Shown here: positions 47,703 to 57,245 of the stretch, in pieces
How the letters are laid out: every line of letters starts with the position of its first letter
How positions within the stretch are numbered: position 1 is the stretch's first letter
Assembly (NCBI RefSeq): GCF_002214805.1
Contig: NZ_CP019914.1
Coordinates: 1-64,000, forward strand
DNA length: 64,000 bases
Direction of reading: 5' to 3'
From: Brachyspira hampsonii
GTDB taxonomy: Bacteria > Spirochaetota > Brachyspiria > Brachyspirales > Brachyspiraceae
Translations under genes and position numbers: made by a program
Notes under the pieces: model-generated
Seen by the model: only the letters and a program-made list of their open reading frames with translations
Told to the model about the DNA's origin: nothing
Database searches by the model: none

Positions 47703-48395
47703 ATGAAAAAAATTGTATTAATGGCAGTATTGTATACTTTATTTAGTTTTAATGCTTTATATTCAGGAAAAGCTGAAAACGCAGCACAATTATTATCGTA
47801 TATAGTATCTGGTGACAGCGAAGGGGTTTTAGAGCTTATAAATGATAAAAAAGTTGATATAAGTGGCAGAATAGAAGATGGTCTAACCCCATTAATGTTT
47901 TCTATCATTTATAAACAAGATGAAATATCTAAAATACTCATAGAAAAAGGTGCTAATATCAATGTAAAAGACAAGTCTGGATTTACCGCTTTAATACATT
48001 CTATAATGTATAATAGAACAGAAATATCAAAAATACTTATAGAAAAAAAAGCTGATGTCAATATAAAAACTTCATTAAATGAAAATGGAGTATATATGAA
48101 AAATTTTACTCCTTTAATACTTAACCAAGATAAAGAAATAGCAAAATTATTAATAAATGCTGGTACTGATATTAATCTTAAATTATCTTGTAAAAATGGA
48201 GATATAAAATTAGAAAATGCTACACCTTTAATGTGGTTTATTGTTACTGATAATACGGAAGTAGCTGAGTTGTTAATAGAATCTGGGGCCGATATCAATT
48301 CTAAAGATAAAGACGGAAAAACAGCATTGGATTATGCAAGAGGTATAAATAATACTAAAATAGAGCAGCTGCTCATTCAAAAAGGTGCTAAGTAA
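47703..48395 (+). CDS. Ankyrin-repeat protein, exported (copy 1)
   Basis: A protein of about 230 residues with a signal-peptide-like N-terminus (MKKIVLMAVLYTLFSFNALY) and about five ankyrin repeats of 33 residues, visible as DGLTPLMFSIIYKQDEISKI, SGFTALIHSIMYNRTEISKI and DGKTALDYARGINNTKIEQL. Ankyrin repeats bind other proteins; partner unknown. I start at ATG 47703, with AAAGAGG just upstream; the frame opens earlier, at 47664. It is a paralogue of the gene at 48620. Confidence 0.85.
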   Translation: MKKIVLMAVLYTLFSFNALYSGKAENAAQLLSYIVSGDSEGVLELINDKKVDISGRIEDGLTPLMFSIIYKQDEISKILIEKGANINVKDKSGFTALIHSIMYNRTEISKILIEKKADVNIKTSLNENGVYMKNFTPLILNQDKEIAKLLINAGTDINLKLSCKNGDIKLENATPLMWFIVTDNTEVAELLIESGADINSKDKDGKTALDYARGINNTKIEQLLIQKGAK

Positions 48396-48436
48396 TAAAA
48401 AGTAATTTTATTATAATTGTGAAGAGTATCAATACG

Positions 48437-48502
48437 AAGCAAACATAGTGCCTCTAGTACTGCATGTATGGCGTATAGGAGGAAGACTTTGTTTGCTTTT
48501 TT
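48437..48502 (+). terminator. Large structured terminator or small-RNA-like element after ankyrin copy 1
   Basis: AAGCAAACA (48437-48445) pairs perfectly with TGTTTGCTT (48490-48498), followed by TTTT. The 44-nt interior can fold further (CCTC with GAGG, TAC with GTA). The terminator function is likely; the long structured loop is unusual. Confidence 0.55.
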
Positions 48503-48562
48503 ACATTATAAAGAAGGTATTTTTATTCCATACTGCATAAAATTGAAACTAGAATAATTATA

Positions 48563-48590
48563 TTGACAAACAATATCATTAATATATTAT
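48563..48590 (+). promoter_or_regulatory. Promoter of the second ankyrin gene
   Basis: TTGACA (48563-48568), 16-bp spacer and TATTAT (48585-48590), 30 bp before the ATG at 48620. Confidence 0.55.
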
Positions 48591-48619
48591 ATATAAATAT
48601 TTTTATTAAAGAGATTTAT

Positions 48620-49423
48620 ATGAAAAAAATTGTATTTATGGCAATATTGTATGCTTTATTTAGTTTTAATAATTTGTATCCAGAGCTTAGTAAAGATGAA
48701 AAAGAATTCGCATCATATATAGCGAATGGTAATAAAGAAGAAGTTTTAGATTTTTTAAATAATAAAAAAGCCAATATAAATTTAGATATTATGGATGGTA
48801 TTACACCTTTAATTTTATCTATTATTTATAAGCAAGACGAAATAGCAAAGCTGCTTATAGAAAAAGGTGCTGATCTCAATAAAAAAGAGAAAGAAAGCGG
48901 TGCTACAGCTTTAATCTTATCTATTATTTATAAGCAAGACGAAATAGCGGAGATACTAATAGAAAAAGGTGCTAATGTTAATATAAAAGATAATGCAGGA
49001 TTTACAGCTTTAATACATGCTATACAACGTGAGAAAACAGATTTATCAAAAATGCTCATAGAAAAAAAATCTGATGTAAATACAAAAGTATCATTCAAGA
49101 CAGATGGATTATATTTAAAAGATTTTACTCCTTTGACATTTTATGTAGATAAAGAAGTAGCTGAGTTATTAATAAAAGCTGGGGCTAATGTTAATACTAG
49201 ATTATCTATAAAAGATGATTCAAGAAATATACAATTAGAAAATATTACTCCTTTAATGTGGGTAATTTTTGATTATAATACAGAATTAGCTGAGTTATTG
49301 ATAGAAGCTGGAGCTGATCTTAATGCTAAAGATAAAGATGGAAACACAGCATTATATTATGCAATAACTAAAAATAATAGTAAAATAACGAAGTTGATTT
49401 CTGAAAAAGGCGGTAGATTCTAA
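48620..49423 (+). CDS. Ankyrin-repeat protein, exported (copy 2)
   Basis: A protein of about 267 residues. The N-terminus MKKIVFMAILYALFSFNNLY is a signal peptide almost identical to copy 1. About six ankyrin repeats follow, one more than copy 1 (two adjacent repeats read ALILSIIYKQDEIAK/EIL), so a repeat was gained or lost. Promoter, ribosome-binding site and signal peptide are shared with copy 1, so it is a tandem duplication that later diverged. I start at ATG 48620, with AAAGAG upstream. Confidence 0.85.
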   Translation: MKKIVFMAILYALFSFNNLYPELSKDEKEFASYIANGNKEEVLDFLNNKKANINLDIMDGITPLILSIIYKQDEIAKLLIEKGADLNKKEKESGATALILSIIYKQDEIAEILIEKGANVNIKDNAGFTALIHAIQREKTDLSKMLIEKKSDVNTKVSFKTDGLYLKDFTPLTFYVDKEVAELLIKAGANVNTRLSIKDDSRNIQLENITPLMWVIFDYNTELAELLIEAGADLNAKDKDGNTALYYAITKNNSKITKLISEKGGRF

Positions 49424-49474
49424 AAATAATTTTTATAACTAGCTTTATAATATTTTTTAATTACTATTTTTATT

Positions 49475-50749
49475 TTATTTTCCATTAGTTCTTAATATTA
49501 TTCTATGTATTAATATGATTAAAATATTGTATATAAGCAAAGCTATAAAAAATATTTTCATTATGAACATGAAATTTTCAAAAGTTCTAAGCCCGTTTCT
49601 TAATGAAAAATATACATAAGCAAATATGATTAAGTATCCGTAAAATGGAGCAAATAATTTATAAGCAAGCCCGTAATTAAATGCAATAACCGTAAAGCCT
49701 AAAGAAAATCCAAAAATTACAGCCTGAGGAATCAATGGAATAATGGCTTCATATCTGTTTGTAAATTGTATTAATACTATTTGTTTTGCGAATACAATTA
49801 AAAATGCTGACAGACAAATAGAAGCAAATACAAAAAGTGAAATAGAATAATAGAGTATTTTTGTTTCTTTGTTTTTATTATTATCTTTTTTGGCTATTAA
49901 AATATAAGAAAACATAACTGAAGCTATTGGAGTTCCTATATAAAAAAACATTTTTATTATTAATGATATAGTAGAATAGTAGCCTGCACTTGTTTTATCT
50001 AAATATCTATTAGCCATTAACACATCGCTTAATGATATCCAATTAAATATAAAATTTATTATAGCTATATGAATTATATAACTAAAGAATATATATATTT
50101 TTTGCTTTGAGAAATATGTTTTTATTTTATTTAATATTGTAAAGTAGGGGAGATTAAGTTTTTTTAATTCTATTATATTTATAATAAAATATAGTAAAGC
50201 AAATGCTGTTACAGTGATAACTGCTTTTTCTAAAGTAAGCCCTGTTATTATGAAATAAGCTAGTAAAACTATTTTTGATATGAATGCCGCTATTAGATTT
50301 GCAGTATAATCATAGCCTATATGATTATTAATTCTTAATATAGATTGAGAAACTATAAATAGTATAGTAGCAAATATTGCAATAGACATAATTAAAAGAG
50401 AACTGTAACTATTTATATTAAAAAGTATATTGATTAATGGTATAGATAATATATAAAGAAAAGATATTATAATTGCAATAGTGTATCCGTAAGCCCAATA
50501 AGTATATGCATCTTCATCGTCTTTGTAATTATGCATTATATAATAACTAAAGCTTGAAACTGTTAAAACTATTATAGAATATATATTTGTAATACCATTA
50601 TAATGAGCGAAATCTGATATTGATAAACTTCTGTTGACATATATTGAAGATACATAATTTAATACACTTGAAATACCGTTTATTAATACTAATAAAGCAT
50701 AGTTAATATAATATGAATATTTTTTGTACAGCAATTTTATATTATTCAT
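49475..50749 (-). CDS. Polysaccharide flippase-like membrane protein (Wzx/MATE-like fold)
   Basis: A 424-residue protein with about 12 hydrophobic helices and few charged residues, resembling the oligosaccharide flippase (Wzx) family of the MVF/MOP superfamily. Typical is the N-terminal ALLVLINGISSVLNYVSSIY followed by FAHYNGITNIYSI. The substrate, if any, would be a lipid-linked sugar; no glycosyltransferase gene is adjacent. It lies 37 bp after the GldG-like gene on the same strand and may be co-transcribed with it. Confidence 0.75.
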   Translation of the reverse strand: MNNIKLLYKKYSYYINYALLVLINGISSVLNYVSSIYVNRSLSISDFAHYNGITNIYSIIVLTVSSFSYYIMHNYKDDEDAYTYWAYGYTIAIIISFLYILSIPLINILFNINSYSSLLIMSIAIFATILFIVSQSILRINNHIGYDYTANLIAAFISKIVLLAYFIITGLTLEKAVITVTAFALLYFIINIIELKKLNLPYFTILNKIKTYFSKQKIYIFFSYIIHIAIINFIFNWISLSDVLMANRYLDKTSAGYYSTISLIIKMFFYIGTPIASVMFSYILIAKKDNNKNKETKILYYSISLFVFASICLSAFLIVFAKQIVLIQFTNRYEAIIPLIPQAVIFGFSLGFTVIAFNYGLAYKLFAPFYGYLIIFAYVYFSLRNGLRTFENFMFIMKIFFIALLIYNILIILIHRIILRTNGK

Positions 50750-50786
50750 ATTATATTAACTTATGCATAGACTTCATTGTAATATA

Positions 50787-52415
50787 TTATCTTCTTCTTA
50801 AGAACCATATTAATATACCTAATATACCAAATAAGCAAGGCAAACCTATTTGAGCAACATATCTTATAAAATTAGTTTGAGTAGTAGTAAGAGTAAGATT
50901 TTTTATGCTTGCTTCTTTTGGTCTTATAGTAATTTTCTGTCTTGCTTCCAATAGATAGGCAACTGTATTCATAAATAAATCTTTATTTCCTGCAAAGGCT
51001 ATGTCTACAGACTGACCTTGTTCTGGATTAATATATGCATTCAAAGCAAATGTAGCATCACCGAAAACAACTATTCTTGCAGGTTCTTTTCTGCCCTCTA
51101 TTTCATAAGTACCGCTTATAGCTAAAGGCACAGGACCTTGTATATCTGTTCTAGGATTGAATCTTGCTCTTGATAAATCAAATGTAGCTTCTTCTTTTCC
51201 ATATCCCTGAGGTGTAGTTGTAATTATATTTTCAAAGCTACCATTATATTTATTTTCGCCGCTTAATATACTTCTTGCCACAACTAAGCAGGCAAATACA
51301 TTTCCTTCTTTAAGTGTTTGAGTGATAGGATGAGAAGTATATTGAGGCACTATATTAACAGGTATAACAACACTTGAAGCAGTATCTATTATATAATCAT
51401 TTTTAGTTTTAAAACCCCAATCAGATAGGAAATTACCCAAATTACAATTAAATTTACTTCTATCCATAAAGCTGTCATATAAAACAAGAAGTTTTCCTCC
51501 TGTTTTTACATAATTATTTAATTTATCTATTTCAAAATCACTGAATGTTTCAACCGGTGCCGCTATTACTATTAATGATGCATCTGTAGGAATATTTTCA
51601 AGTATAATATTCAATTCTTTAACTTTATAATTTTCATTTTCTAAGTATGTTTTCACATAAGACAAACCTTCTCCGCCTCTGTCTTGTATTTGTCTTTCGC
51701 CATGTCCTACTGTGAAGTATACTGTATAAGATTCTGTATCAAGTAAAGTATATATTGACTGAGTGAATTTTTCTTCTCCTACAAATAAAGGATCTGAAGT
51801 TACTTTAGACTGAGTTGTTAAATCTTTTCTGTATACTCTCACTTGTTTACCCTGTCCATAAGTAAATACTATTTCTCCAACTTGAGTCATTTGATATTTA
51901 CTTTTAGCAGAAGGTTTTTCTATAGGGTTAATATATTCTACAGATATATGTTTATTTATTCTTTTATATTGTTCTAATAATAAATCGGCTCTCCAATCTG
52001 CTGATGTAGGGTCTGTACTAGGAGCTCTAAGTACTACTATAGAAAGCGGACTGTCTATTCTAGATAAAACATCCATAGTCTGCTGAGATACTGTATATGA
52101 TTTATTTTGTGTCAAGTCAAATCTTATAGGGAAATTTATACTTATAATATATAAACCTACAAGTATAGCAAGAATTATTATTAATGATAATATGCCAAAA
52201 AAGGCTTTATGTACGAATCGCATCTTCAAAAAAGATACTATCTGTTTTCTGTCTACTATTAATGTAATAATTGTTATAATGGCCGATATTGCAAGTACAA
52301 TCCAAAAAACTGTAGTAGGTCTTTGGGTTACTGCATAAAAGAAAATCCAAGCAAAAAATAATAATACCCATGAAGCTAATGTAGCTATTTTTAAATTAAA
52401 TTTCTTATTTGACAT
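50787..52415 (-). CDS. GldG-family protein (ABC-transport auxiliary)
   Basis: A 542-residue membrane protein. Three N-terminal helices (about 10-30, 35-52, 68-90) precede the family core, which starts RFDLTQNKSYTVSQQTMDVL and contains VYFTVGHGERQIQDRGGEGL near 232. A C-terminal helix ends in LIWFLRRR. In Bacteroidetes GldG works with the ABC transporter GldAF in gliding. Here no ATPase or permease gene is adjacent, since the next gene upstream is dxr on the other strand, so the partner must be elsewhere. Confidence 0.82.
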   Translation of the reverse strand: MSNKKFNLKIATLASWVLLFFAWIFFYAVTQRPTTVFWIVLAISAIITIITLIVDRKQIVSFLKMRFVHKAFFGILSLIIILAILVGLYIISINFPIRFDLTQNKSYTVSQQTMDVLSRIDSPLSIVVLRAPSTDPTSADWRADLLLEQYKRINKHISVEYINPIEKPSAKSKYQMTQVGEIVFTYGQGKQVRVYRKDLTTQSKVTSDPLFVGEEKFTQSIYTLLDTESYTVYFTVGHGERQIQDRGGEGLSYVKTYLENENYKVKELNIILENIPTDASLIVIAAPVETFSDFEIDKLNNYVKTGGKLLVLYDSFMDRSKFNCNLGNFLSDWGFKTKNDYIIDTASSVVIPVNIVPQYTSHPITQTLKEGNVFACLVVARSILSGENKYNGSFENIITTTPQGYGKEEATFDLSRARFNPRTDIQGPVPLAISGTYEIEGRKEPARIVVFGDATFALNAYINPEQGQSVDIAFAGNKDLFMNTVAYLLEARQKITIRPKEASIKNLTLTTTQTNFIRYVAQIGLPCLFGILGILIWFLRRR

Positions 52416-52636
52416 TTAGTAAAAATCCATTATTTTTAAATTAATTTGAATAAGTATTATATATAAATTAATGATAAATTTCAATAGTTATGTTTAGTTA
52501 TGCTTATTCCGAAATATTATCGGCTATTAAAAAAAATACATAAAACAATATTTTTAATTTATATCTATTTATTAATTTATAATTTTGATATATTATATTT
52601 TAATTAAAAAAATATTTGGGAGCATTTAGCAGGAAT

Positions 52637-53791
52637 ATGAAAAAAAGAATTCTTTTATTAGGAGCCACAGGTTCTATTGGTACTAATACTTGCTCAGTTG
52701 TGAGAGAGTTTAATAATGACTTTGAAATAGTGGGAATGTCTGCAAACAGTAAAATAGATATATTGAGAACATTATGTGAAGAGTTTAAGCCTAAAACTGT
52801 AAATATAGCTGATAAGAATGCAGAAAATATTTTTAAAGATTATGACTTAGCAAAAAATATAAACATTTATGAAGGAACTATTGCTGATTTTGTAAAGCAT
52901 ACTGATTTTGATATATTAGTTAATGCACTAACCGGATATGCAGGATTTTTACCTACAGTAGAGGCTATAAAAAAAGGTAAAACAATCGCATTAGCTAATA
53001 AAGAGACATTAGTTGTAGGCGGAGATATAATAAACCAATTATTGAAAGAGCATAATGCAAAATTAATACCAATAGACAGCGAGCATTCAGCAATATTTCA
53101 AATGTTAAGGCATTTTCCTAAGGAATCGCTTTCAAAAGTTATAATAACAGCATCAGGCGGTCCTTTCTTTAGAACTCCAAAAGAAGAATTAAAAAATGTA
53201 ACAGTTGAAATGGCTTTAAAACATCCTACTTGGTCTATGGGAAGTAAAATAACAATAGATAGTGCCACTATGATGAATAAGGGCTTTGAAGTTATAGAAG
53301 CACATCATTTATTTAATTTGGATTATGATAAAATAGAAACCATTATTCACCCTCAAAGTTTAATACATTCTATGATAGAAATGAATGATGGAGAGATTTA
53401 TGCCCAGATTGGTAAAAATGATATGCGTCTTCCTATACAGCATGCATTAACTTATCCTGAAATTAGAAATACTCCTTTTGAAAAATTAAGATTATATGAA
53501 CATTCAGAAATAAATTTTTATAAAATGGACTTCGATAAATTTGTAATGCTTAGACTAGCTTATGAATGCGGAAAGAAAGGAGGACTTTATCCTTGCGTTT
53601 TAAATGCGGCTAATGAAATATGTGTGTATTCATTTTTACAAAAGAAAATAAAATTCATTGATATATTTAATATAGTGTCAAAGGTATGCGAAATAAAAAT
53701 AAATGTACCATTAAGCATAGATAATATTATCAATATGGACAGTGAAATAAGAAAAGAAACGGCTTGGATGATTAACTCTATGTCAAAATAA
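52637..53791 (+). CDS. dxr: 1-deoxy-D-xylulose-5-phosphate reductoisomerase
   Basis: An enzyme of about 384 residues making 2-C-methylerythritol-4-phosphate in the MEP isoprenoid pathway. LLLGATGSIGTNT at the N-terminus is the NADPH-binding motif; ALANKETLVVGG, IDSEHSAIFQ (metal-binding Asp and Glu), ITASGGPF and SATMMNKGFEVIEAHHLF are the classic signatures. I choose ATG 52637; the frame opens at a TTG at 52616, and the ribosome-binding site is ambiguous (GGGAG 14 bp or AGGA 2 bp upstream). Other MEP genes are not in the window. Confidence 0.93.
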   Translation: MKKRILLLGATGSIGTNTCSVVREFNNDFEIVGMSANSKIDILRTLCEEFKPKTVNIADKNAENIFKDYDLAKNINIYEGTIADFVKHTDFDILVNALTGYAGFLPTVEAIKKGKTIALANKETLVVGGDIINQLLKEHNAKLIPIDSEHSAIFQMLRHFPKESLSKVIITASGGPFFRTPKEELKNVTVEMALKHPTWSMGSKITIDSATMMNKGFEVIEAHHLFNLDYDKIETIIHPQSLIHSMIEMNDGEIYAQIGKNDMRLPIQHALTYPEIRNTPFEKLRLYEHSEINFYKMDFDKFVMLRLAYECGKKGGLYPCVLNAANEICVYSFLQKKIKFIDIFNIVSKVCEIKINVPLSIDNIINMDSEIRKETAWMINSMSK

Positions 53792-53904
53792 AAATTTTAG
53801 AAACTGTAATGTTTATAACCATATTACATTATTAAGTTTTTTATATAGTTGCTAATTTTAATCTTATAATATATCATTATCAAAAAATTATTTAAGGAAA
53901 TATT

Positions 53905-55641
53905 ATGCGTTTATCGAAACTATTTATGCCAACATTAAAAGAAGCACCAAGCGATGCAATAATAGCTTCTAATAAATTAATGTTAAGAGCTGCACTTGCA
54001 AGAAAAATATCAAATGGTCTTTATTCATATTTACCTCTTGGTGTTAGAGTATTAAATAAAATATCTAATATTATCAGAGAGGAAATGGATGCAATAGGTT
54101 CTAATGAATGCATAATGCCCATACTTGTTTCAAAGGAATTATTAACGCCTTCAGGAAGATGGGAAAGATTTAAAAAAGAATTATTCAGATTAAAAGATCG
54201 AAATGATGTTGATATGGCAATGGGACCTACTCATGAAGAGGCTTTTACCATAACAGCACAGAATGAAATACAGTCATATAAAGATTTGCCTTTGACTTTA
54301 TATCAAATACATACAAAATTCAGAGATGAGATAAGACCAAGATTCGGAGTTATACGCTCTAAAGAGTTTACAATGAAAGATGCTTATTCATTTCATATTA
54401 CTAAAGAATGTCTTGATAAAACTTATAATGATATGAGCAGTGCTTATACAAAAATTTTCAAAAGAATGGGACTTGATACTGTAAGCGTAAAAGCAGACAG
54501 CGGTGCTATGGGAGGAGAAGGAAGCGAAGAGTTTATGGTATTAAGCGAAGTAGGTGAGGAGACGATTATTTTCTGTTCTAAATGCGGTTACAGGGCTAAT
54601 GTTGAAAAAGCTAATGTCAAAGAAGATGAAGCAGCTAAGTCTTATACGGATAAAGCATTGGAAGAAGTTAATACTCCTGATATAAAAACTATAAATGATT
54701 TGGAAAAATTTTTTAATACTTCTTCAAAAAATTTCATTAAAAGTATAATTTATAAAACAGAAGAAAGTGAAATTATATTAGTTGCCATTAGAGGCGATTT
54801 GGAAATCAATGAAACTAAACTTTCCAATGCATTAGGAGGACTTGATATAGAACTTGCCGATGAAGAAACTGTAAAAGAAGTTACAGGTGCTAGAGTTGGT
54901 TTTGCTTCTCCTATAGGATTAAAAAAGAAAATAAGAATATTTGCTGATTATTCCATTAAATCCGTTGCCGATGCTATAGTCGGAGGCAATAAAGATGATA
55001 CCCATATAAAAAATGTTAATATACAAAGAGATTTTAATATTGATGTATGGGGTGATTTTAGAACTGCAAAAGAAGGCGACAGATGTCCTGAATGCGGAGA
55101 AACACTATATCAGAAAAAAGGATTAGAATTAGGACATATTTTTAAACTTGGTGATAAATATACTCAGGCTTTCAATTTTAAAGTATTAGATGAAAACAAT
55201 AAAGAAATTACTCCTATAATGGGATGCTATGGTATAGGAGTTAATAGAGCTTTGGCTTCTGTTATAGAACAAAATTATGATGATAAGGGTATAATATTTC
55301 CTATAAGTGTTGCTCCTTATGAGGCTATAGTAGTTGCCATTGATAAAGAGGGAGAAGACTCGTTTAAAAAAGCAGAAGAAATATATAATGCTCTAAACTC
55401 TATTGGTGTTGAAACTATGTTCGATGACAGAAAAGAAAGGCTTGGGGTTAAACTCAATGACTGTGATTTAATTGGTATTCCTATGAGAATAATAGTCGGT
55501 AAAAAATCACTTCAAAGAGGGGTAGTTGAATTCAAACTTAGAAAATCACAAGAAAGTATTGAAGTGAAAATCGAGGAAATAATTGAATATGTAAAAACAA
55601 AAAAACAAGAATTATTCAATGAAATAAACAGTAAATTATAA
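53905..55641 (+). CDS. proS: Proline-tRNA ligase (bacterial type)
   Basis: A 578-residue class II aminoacyl-tRNA synthetase. Motif 1 is in the SYLPLGVRVLNKI region, motif 2 is FRDEIRPRFGVIRSKEFTMKD-like (FRDEIRPRFGVIRSKEF), and motif 3 is GCYGIGVNRALASVIEQ near 445. The insertion domain for editing (about 225-400) is present, as usual in the bacterial form, and the anticodon-binding domain is at the C-terminus. AAGGAA lies 7 bp before the ATG. A strong terminator follows. Confidence 0.95.
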   Translation: MRLSKLFMPTLKEAPSDAIIASNKLMLRAALARKISNGLYSYLPLGVRVLNKISNIIREEMDAIGSNECIMPILVSKELLTPSGRWERFKKELFRLKDRNDVDMAMGPTHEEAFTITAQNEIQSYKDLPLTLYQIHTKFRDEIRPRFGVIRSKEFTMKDAYSFHITKECLDKTYNDMSSAYTKIFKRMGLDTVSVKADSGAMGGEGSEEFMVLSEVGEETIIFCSKCGYRANVEKANVKEDEAAKSYTDKALEEVNTPDIKTINDLEKFFNTSSKNFIKSIIYKTEESEIILVAIRGDLEINETKLSNALGGLDIELADEETVKEVTGARVGFASPIGLKKKIRIFADYSIKSVADAIVGGNKDDTHIKNVNIQRDFNIDVWGDFRTAKEGDRCPECGETLYQKKGLELGHIFKLGDKYTQAFNFKVLDENNKEITPIMGCYGIGVNRALASVIEQNYDDKGIIFPISVAPYEAIVVAIDKEGEDSFKKAEEIYNALNSIGVETMFDDRKERLGVKLNDCDLIGIPMRIIVGKKSLQRGVVEFKLRKSQESIEVKIEEIIEYVKTKKQELFNEINSKL

Positions 55642-55659
55642 TAAATTCAATTATAAATA

Positions 55660-55706
55660 AATGAATAGGGAAGTTATTATCAACTTTCTTATTCATTATT
55701 TTTTAT
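55660..55706 (+). terminator. Strong terminator after proS
   Basis: A 16-bp stem with two G-T pairs (55660-55675 with 55682-55697), 6-nt loop, followed by ATTTTTT. It ends only about 7 bp before the start of the acetyltransferase gene. Confidence 0.82.
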
Positions 55707-55712
55707 ATTAGT

Positions 55713-56147
55713 ATGGAAAATATAGAAATTGTAAATGATATTGATAATAATATAATTAATTCGATTATTTTTATATCTTCAAAAAGTGAATATATTAATT
55801 TATCAGAAAATAATTTAAAACAATATATAAAAGATAAATATCATAAAGTAATTATAGTAAAAGATAATAATCAGGTAACGGGTTTTTTAATCTATTTTTT
55901 ATTAGAGCCTGAAATAGATATAATATTTATAGCATCATATCCAAAAGGGTATGGGGAAAAACTATTATTATATTTATTTAAGGATGCTGAAAATAATAAT
56001 ATACTAAGCATAAAATTAGACTTGCATGAAAATAATTTAAAAGCAAAAAATTTTTATATAAAAAATGGATTTAAAGAAATAGCTGTAAGAAAAAAATATT
56101 ATAATAATAAATTTGATGCTTTAATTATGGAAAAAATATTAAATTAA
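55713..56147 (+). CDS. GNAT-family N-acetyltransferase, RimI-like
   Basis: A 144-residue acetyltransferase. It has the GNAT beta strand and acetyl-CoA loop (YPKGYGEKLLLYLF, where RimI has RGxGxG) and the RimI-type ending LDLHENNLKAKNFYIKNGF then FDALIMEKIL, which matches the family's D-A-L-x-M-E-K signature. RimI acetylates the N-terminal alanine of ribosomal protein S18; that function is inferred. No ribosome-binding site is seen, and the proS terminator lies directly in front, so expression is unclear. Confidence 0.72.
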   Translation: MENIEIVNDIDNNIINSIIFISSKSEYINLSENNLKQYIKDKYHKVIIVKDNNQVTGFLIYFLLEPEIDIIFIASYPKGYGEKLLLYLFKDAENNNILSIKLDLHENNLKAKNFYIKNGFKEIAVRKKYYNNKFDALIMEKILN

Positions 56148-56172
56148 CTTTTTAACAAGTAATGAAATAGAA

Positions 56173-57243
56173 TTAATGGAATTTCTTAAATGCCAATATA
56201 CAAAGTATTGCAAATATAATATTAGGCATCCAAGCAGCAATAAAAGGATTCATATTTCCAGCCTCACCCATAGATCTAAATATCATAAGTATAGAATAAT
56301 ACATTAAAGCAACTATTATAACCATAACTAAACTTATAACTAGTACACTTTGAGTAGAAAACTTTGAAAATAATGAAGCAAGTAAAACGATAATAAAGCC
56401 TGAAAAACAATATGATATTCTATAATGCAAATCTGTTTCTAATCTGGAAGTATTCATATTAACTTCTTTTTGTAATCTGATTATACGGGCTTCTTCAGTT
56501 AAACTCATAGAATCTAAAAGAGGTCTTCCATAAAAATGTTCCGGTCTTTCCAAAACTTCTAAAGGATAATTATTTATTTTTTCTACCTTTATTTCTTTAT
56601 TATCATTGAATGTAGTTAATATACCATCTAAAACATACCATTTTCTATCTTCATTATTCCATTGTATACGAGGACTTGATATTCTAAATCTAATTCCTCC
56701 ATCATCATTCAATTTTATTACAATAGTATTTTTCATATATTGTTCATTATAAAAATAAGTTTCTATAAAATATAAATAATTATCTCCTCCAAAAAGTTCC
56801 CAAGGACCGCTTTTAGTTGCTTGCCCATAACCATTTATAGTATCATTTGCTATAAATGCTTTTTTGTTTGATGGAGCTGCTACAAACTGCCAAAAAAATA
56901 CTAAAAATAGACATAGTCCTATTACAATAACAAATACAGGCATAGAAAATTTAAATAAACTAATCCCAGAATTTTCTATAGCAAGCATCTCTTTATTTTT
57001 TACAAAAGTACCAAGTACATAAGTAGATGAAAACATTAAAGCAACAGGAAATATATAATATATATTATGCGGAATCCTTAGTACATGATACATAACAATA
57101 TATCTTAATAATTCCGGATGCTGAACATAGTGTGATAATTTTCCGCTCAATTCAGCTATTGTAACCAATACGACAAACAGCAGCAAAGAACCAAAAAAGA
57201 AAGATAGAAATTCTTTTAATAAATAAGCATTTAATTTCTTCAT
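56173..57243 (-). CDS. LptF/LptG-family permease
   Basis: A 356-residue inner-membrane protein with three N-terminal helices (about 13-33, 60-80, 100-125), a periplasmic domain (about 130-265) and three C-terminal helices. AYLLKEFLSFFFGSLL at the N-terminus and MLAIENSGISLFKFSMPV near 90 are family strings. In Gram-negative bacteria LptF and LptG form the permease of the LPS exporter; here a single member is present. It starts 2 bp after the DUF2225 gene, and is last in the operon. Confidence 0.87.
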   Translation of the reverse strand: MKKLNAYLLKEFLSFFFGSLLLFVVLVTIAELSGKLSHYVQHPELLRYIVMYHVLRIPHNIYYIFPVALMFSSTYVLGTFVKNKEMLAIENSGISLFKFSMPVFVIVIGLCLFLVFFWQFVAAPSNKKAFIANDTINGYGQATKSGPWELFGGDNYLYFIETYFYNEQYMKNTIVIKLNDDGGIRFRISSPRIQWNNEDRKWYVLDGILTTFNDNKEIKVEKINNYPLEVLERPEHFYGRPLLDSMSLTEEARIIRLQKEVNMNTSRLETDLHYRISYCFSGFIIVLLASLFSKFSTQSVLVISLVMVIIVALMYYSILMIFRSMGEAGNMNPFIAAWMPNIIFAILCILAFKKFH

Positions 57244-57245
57244 TA

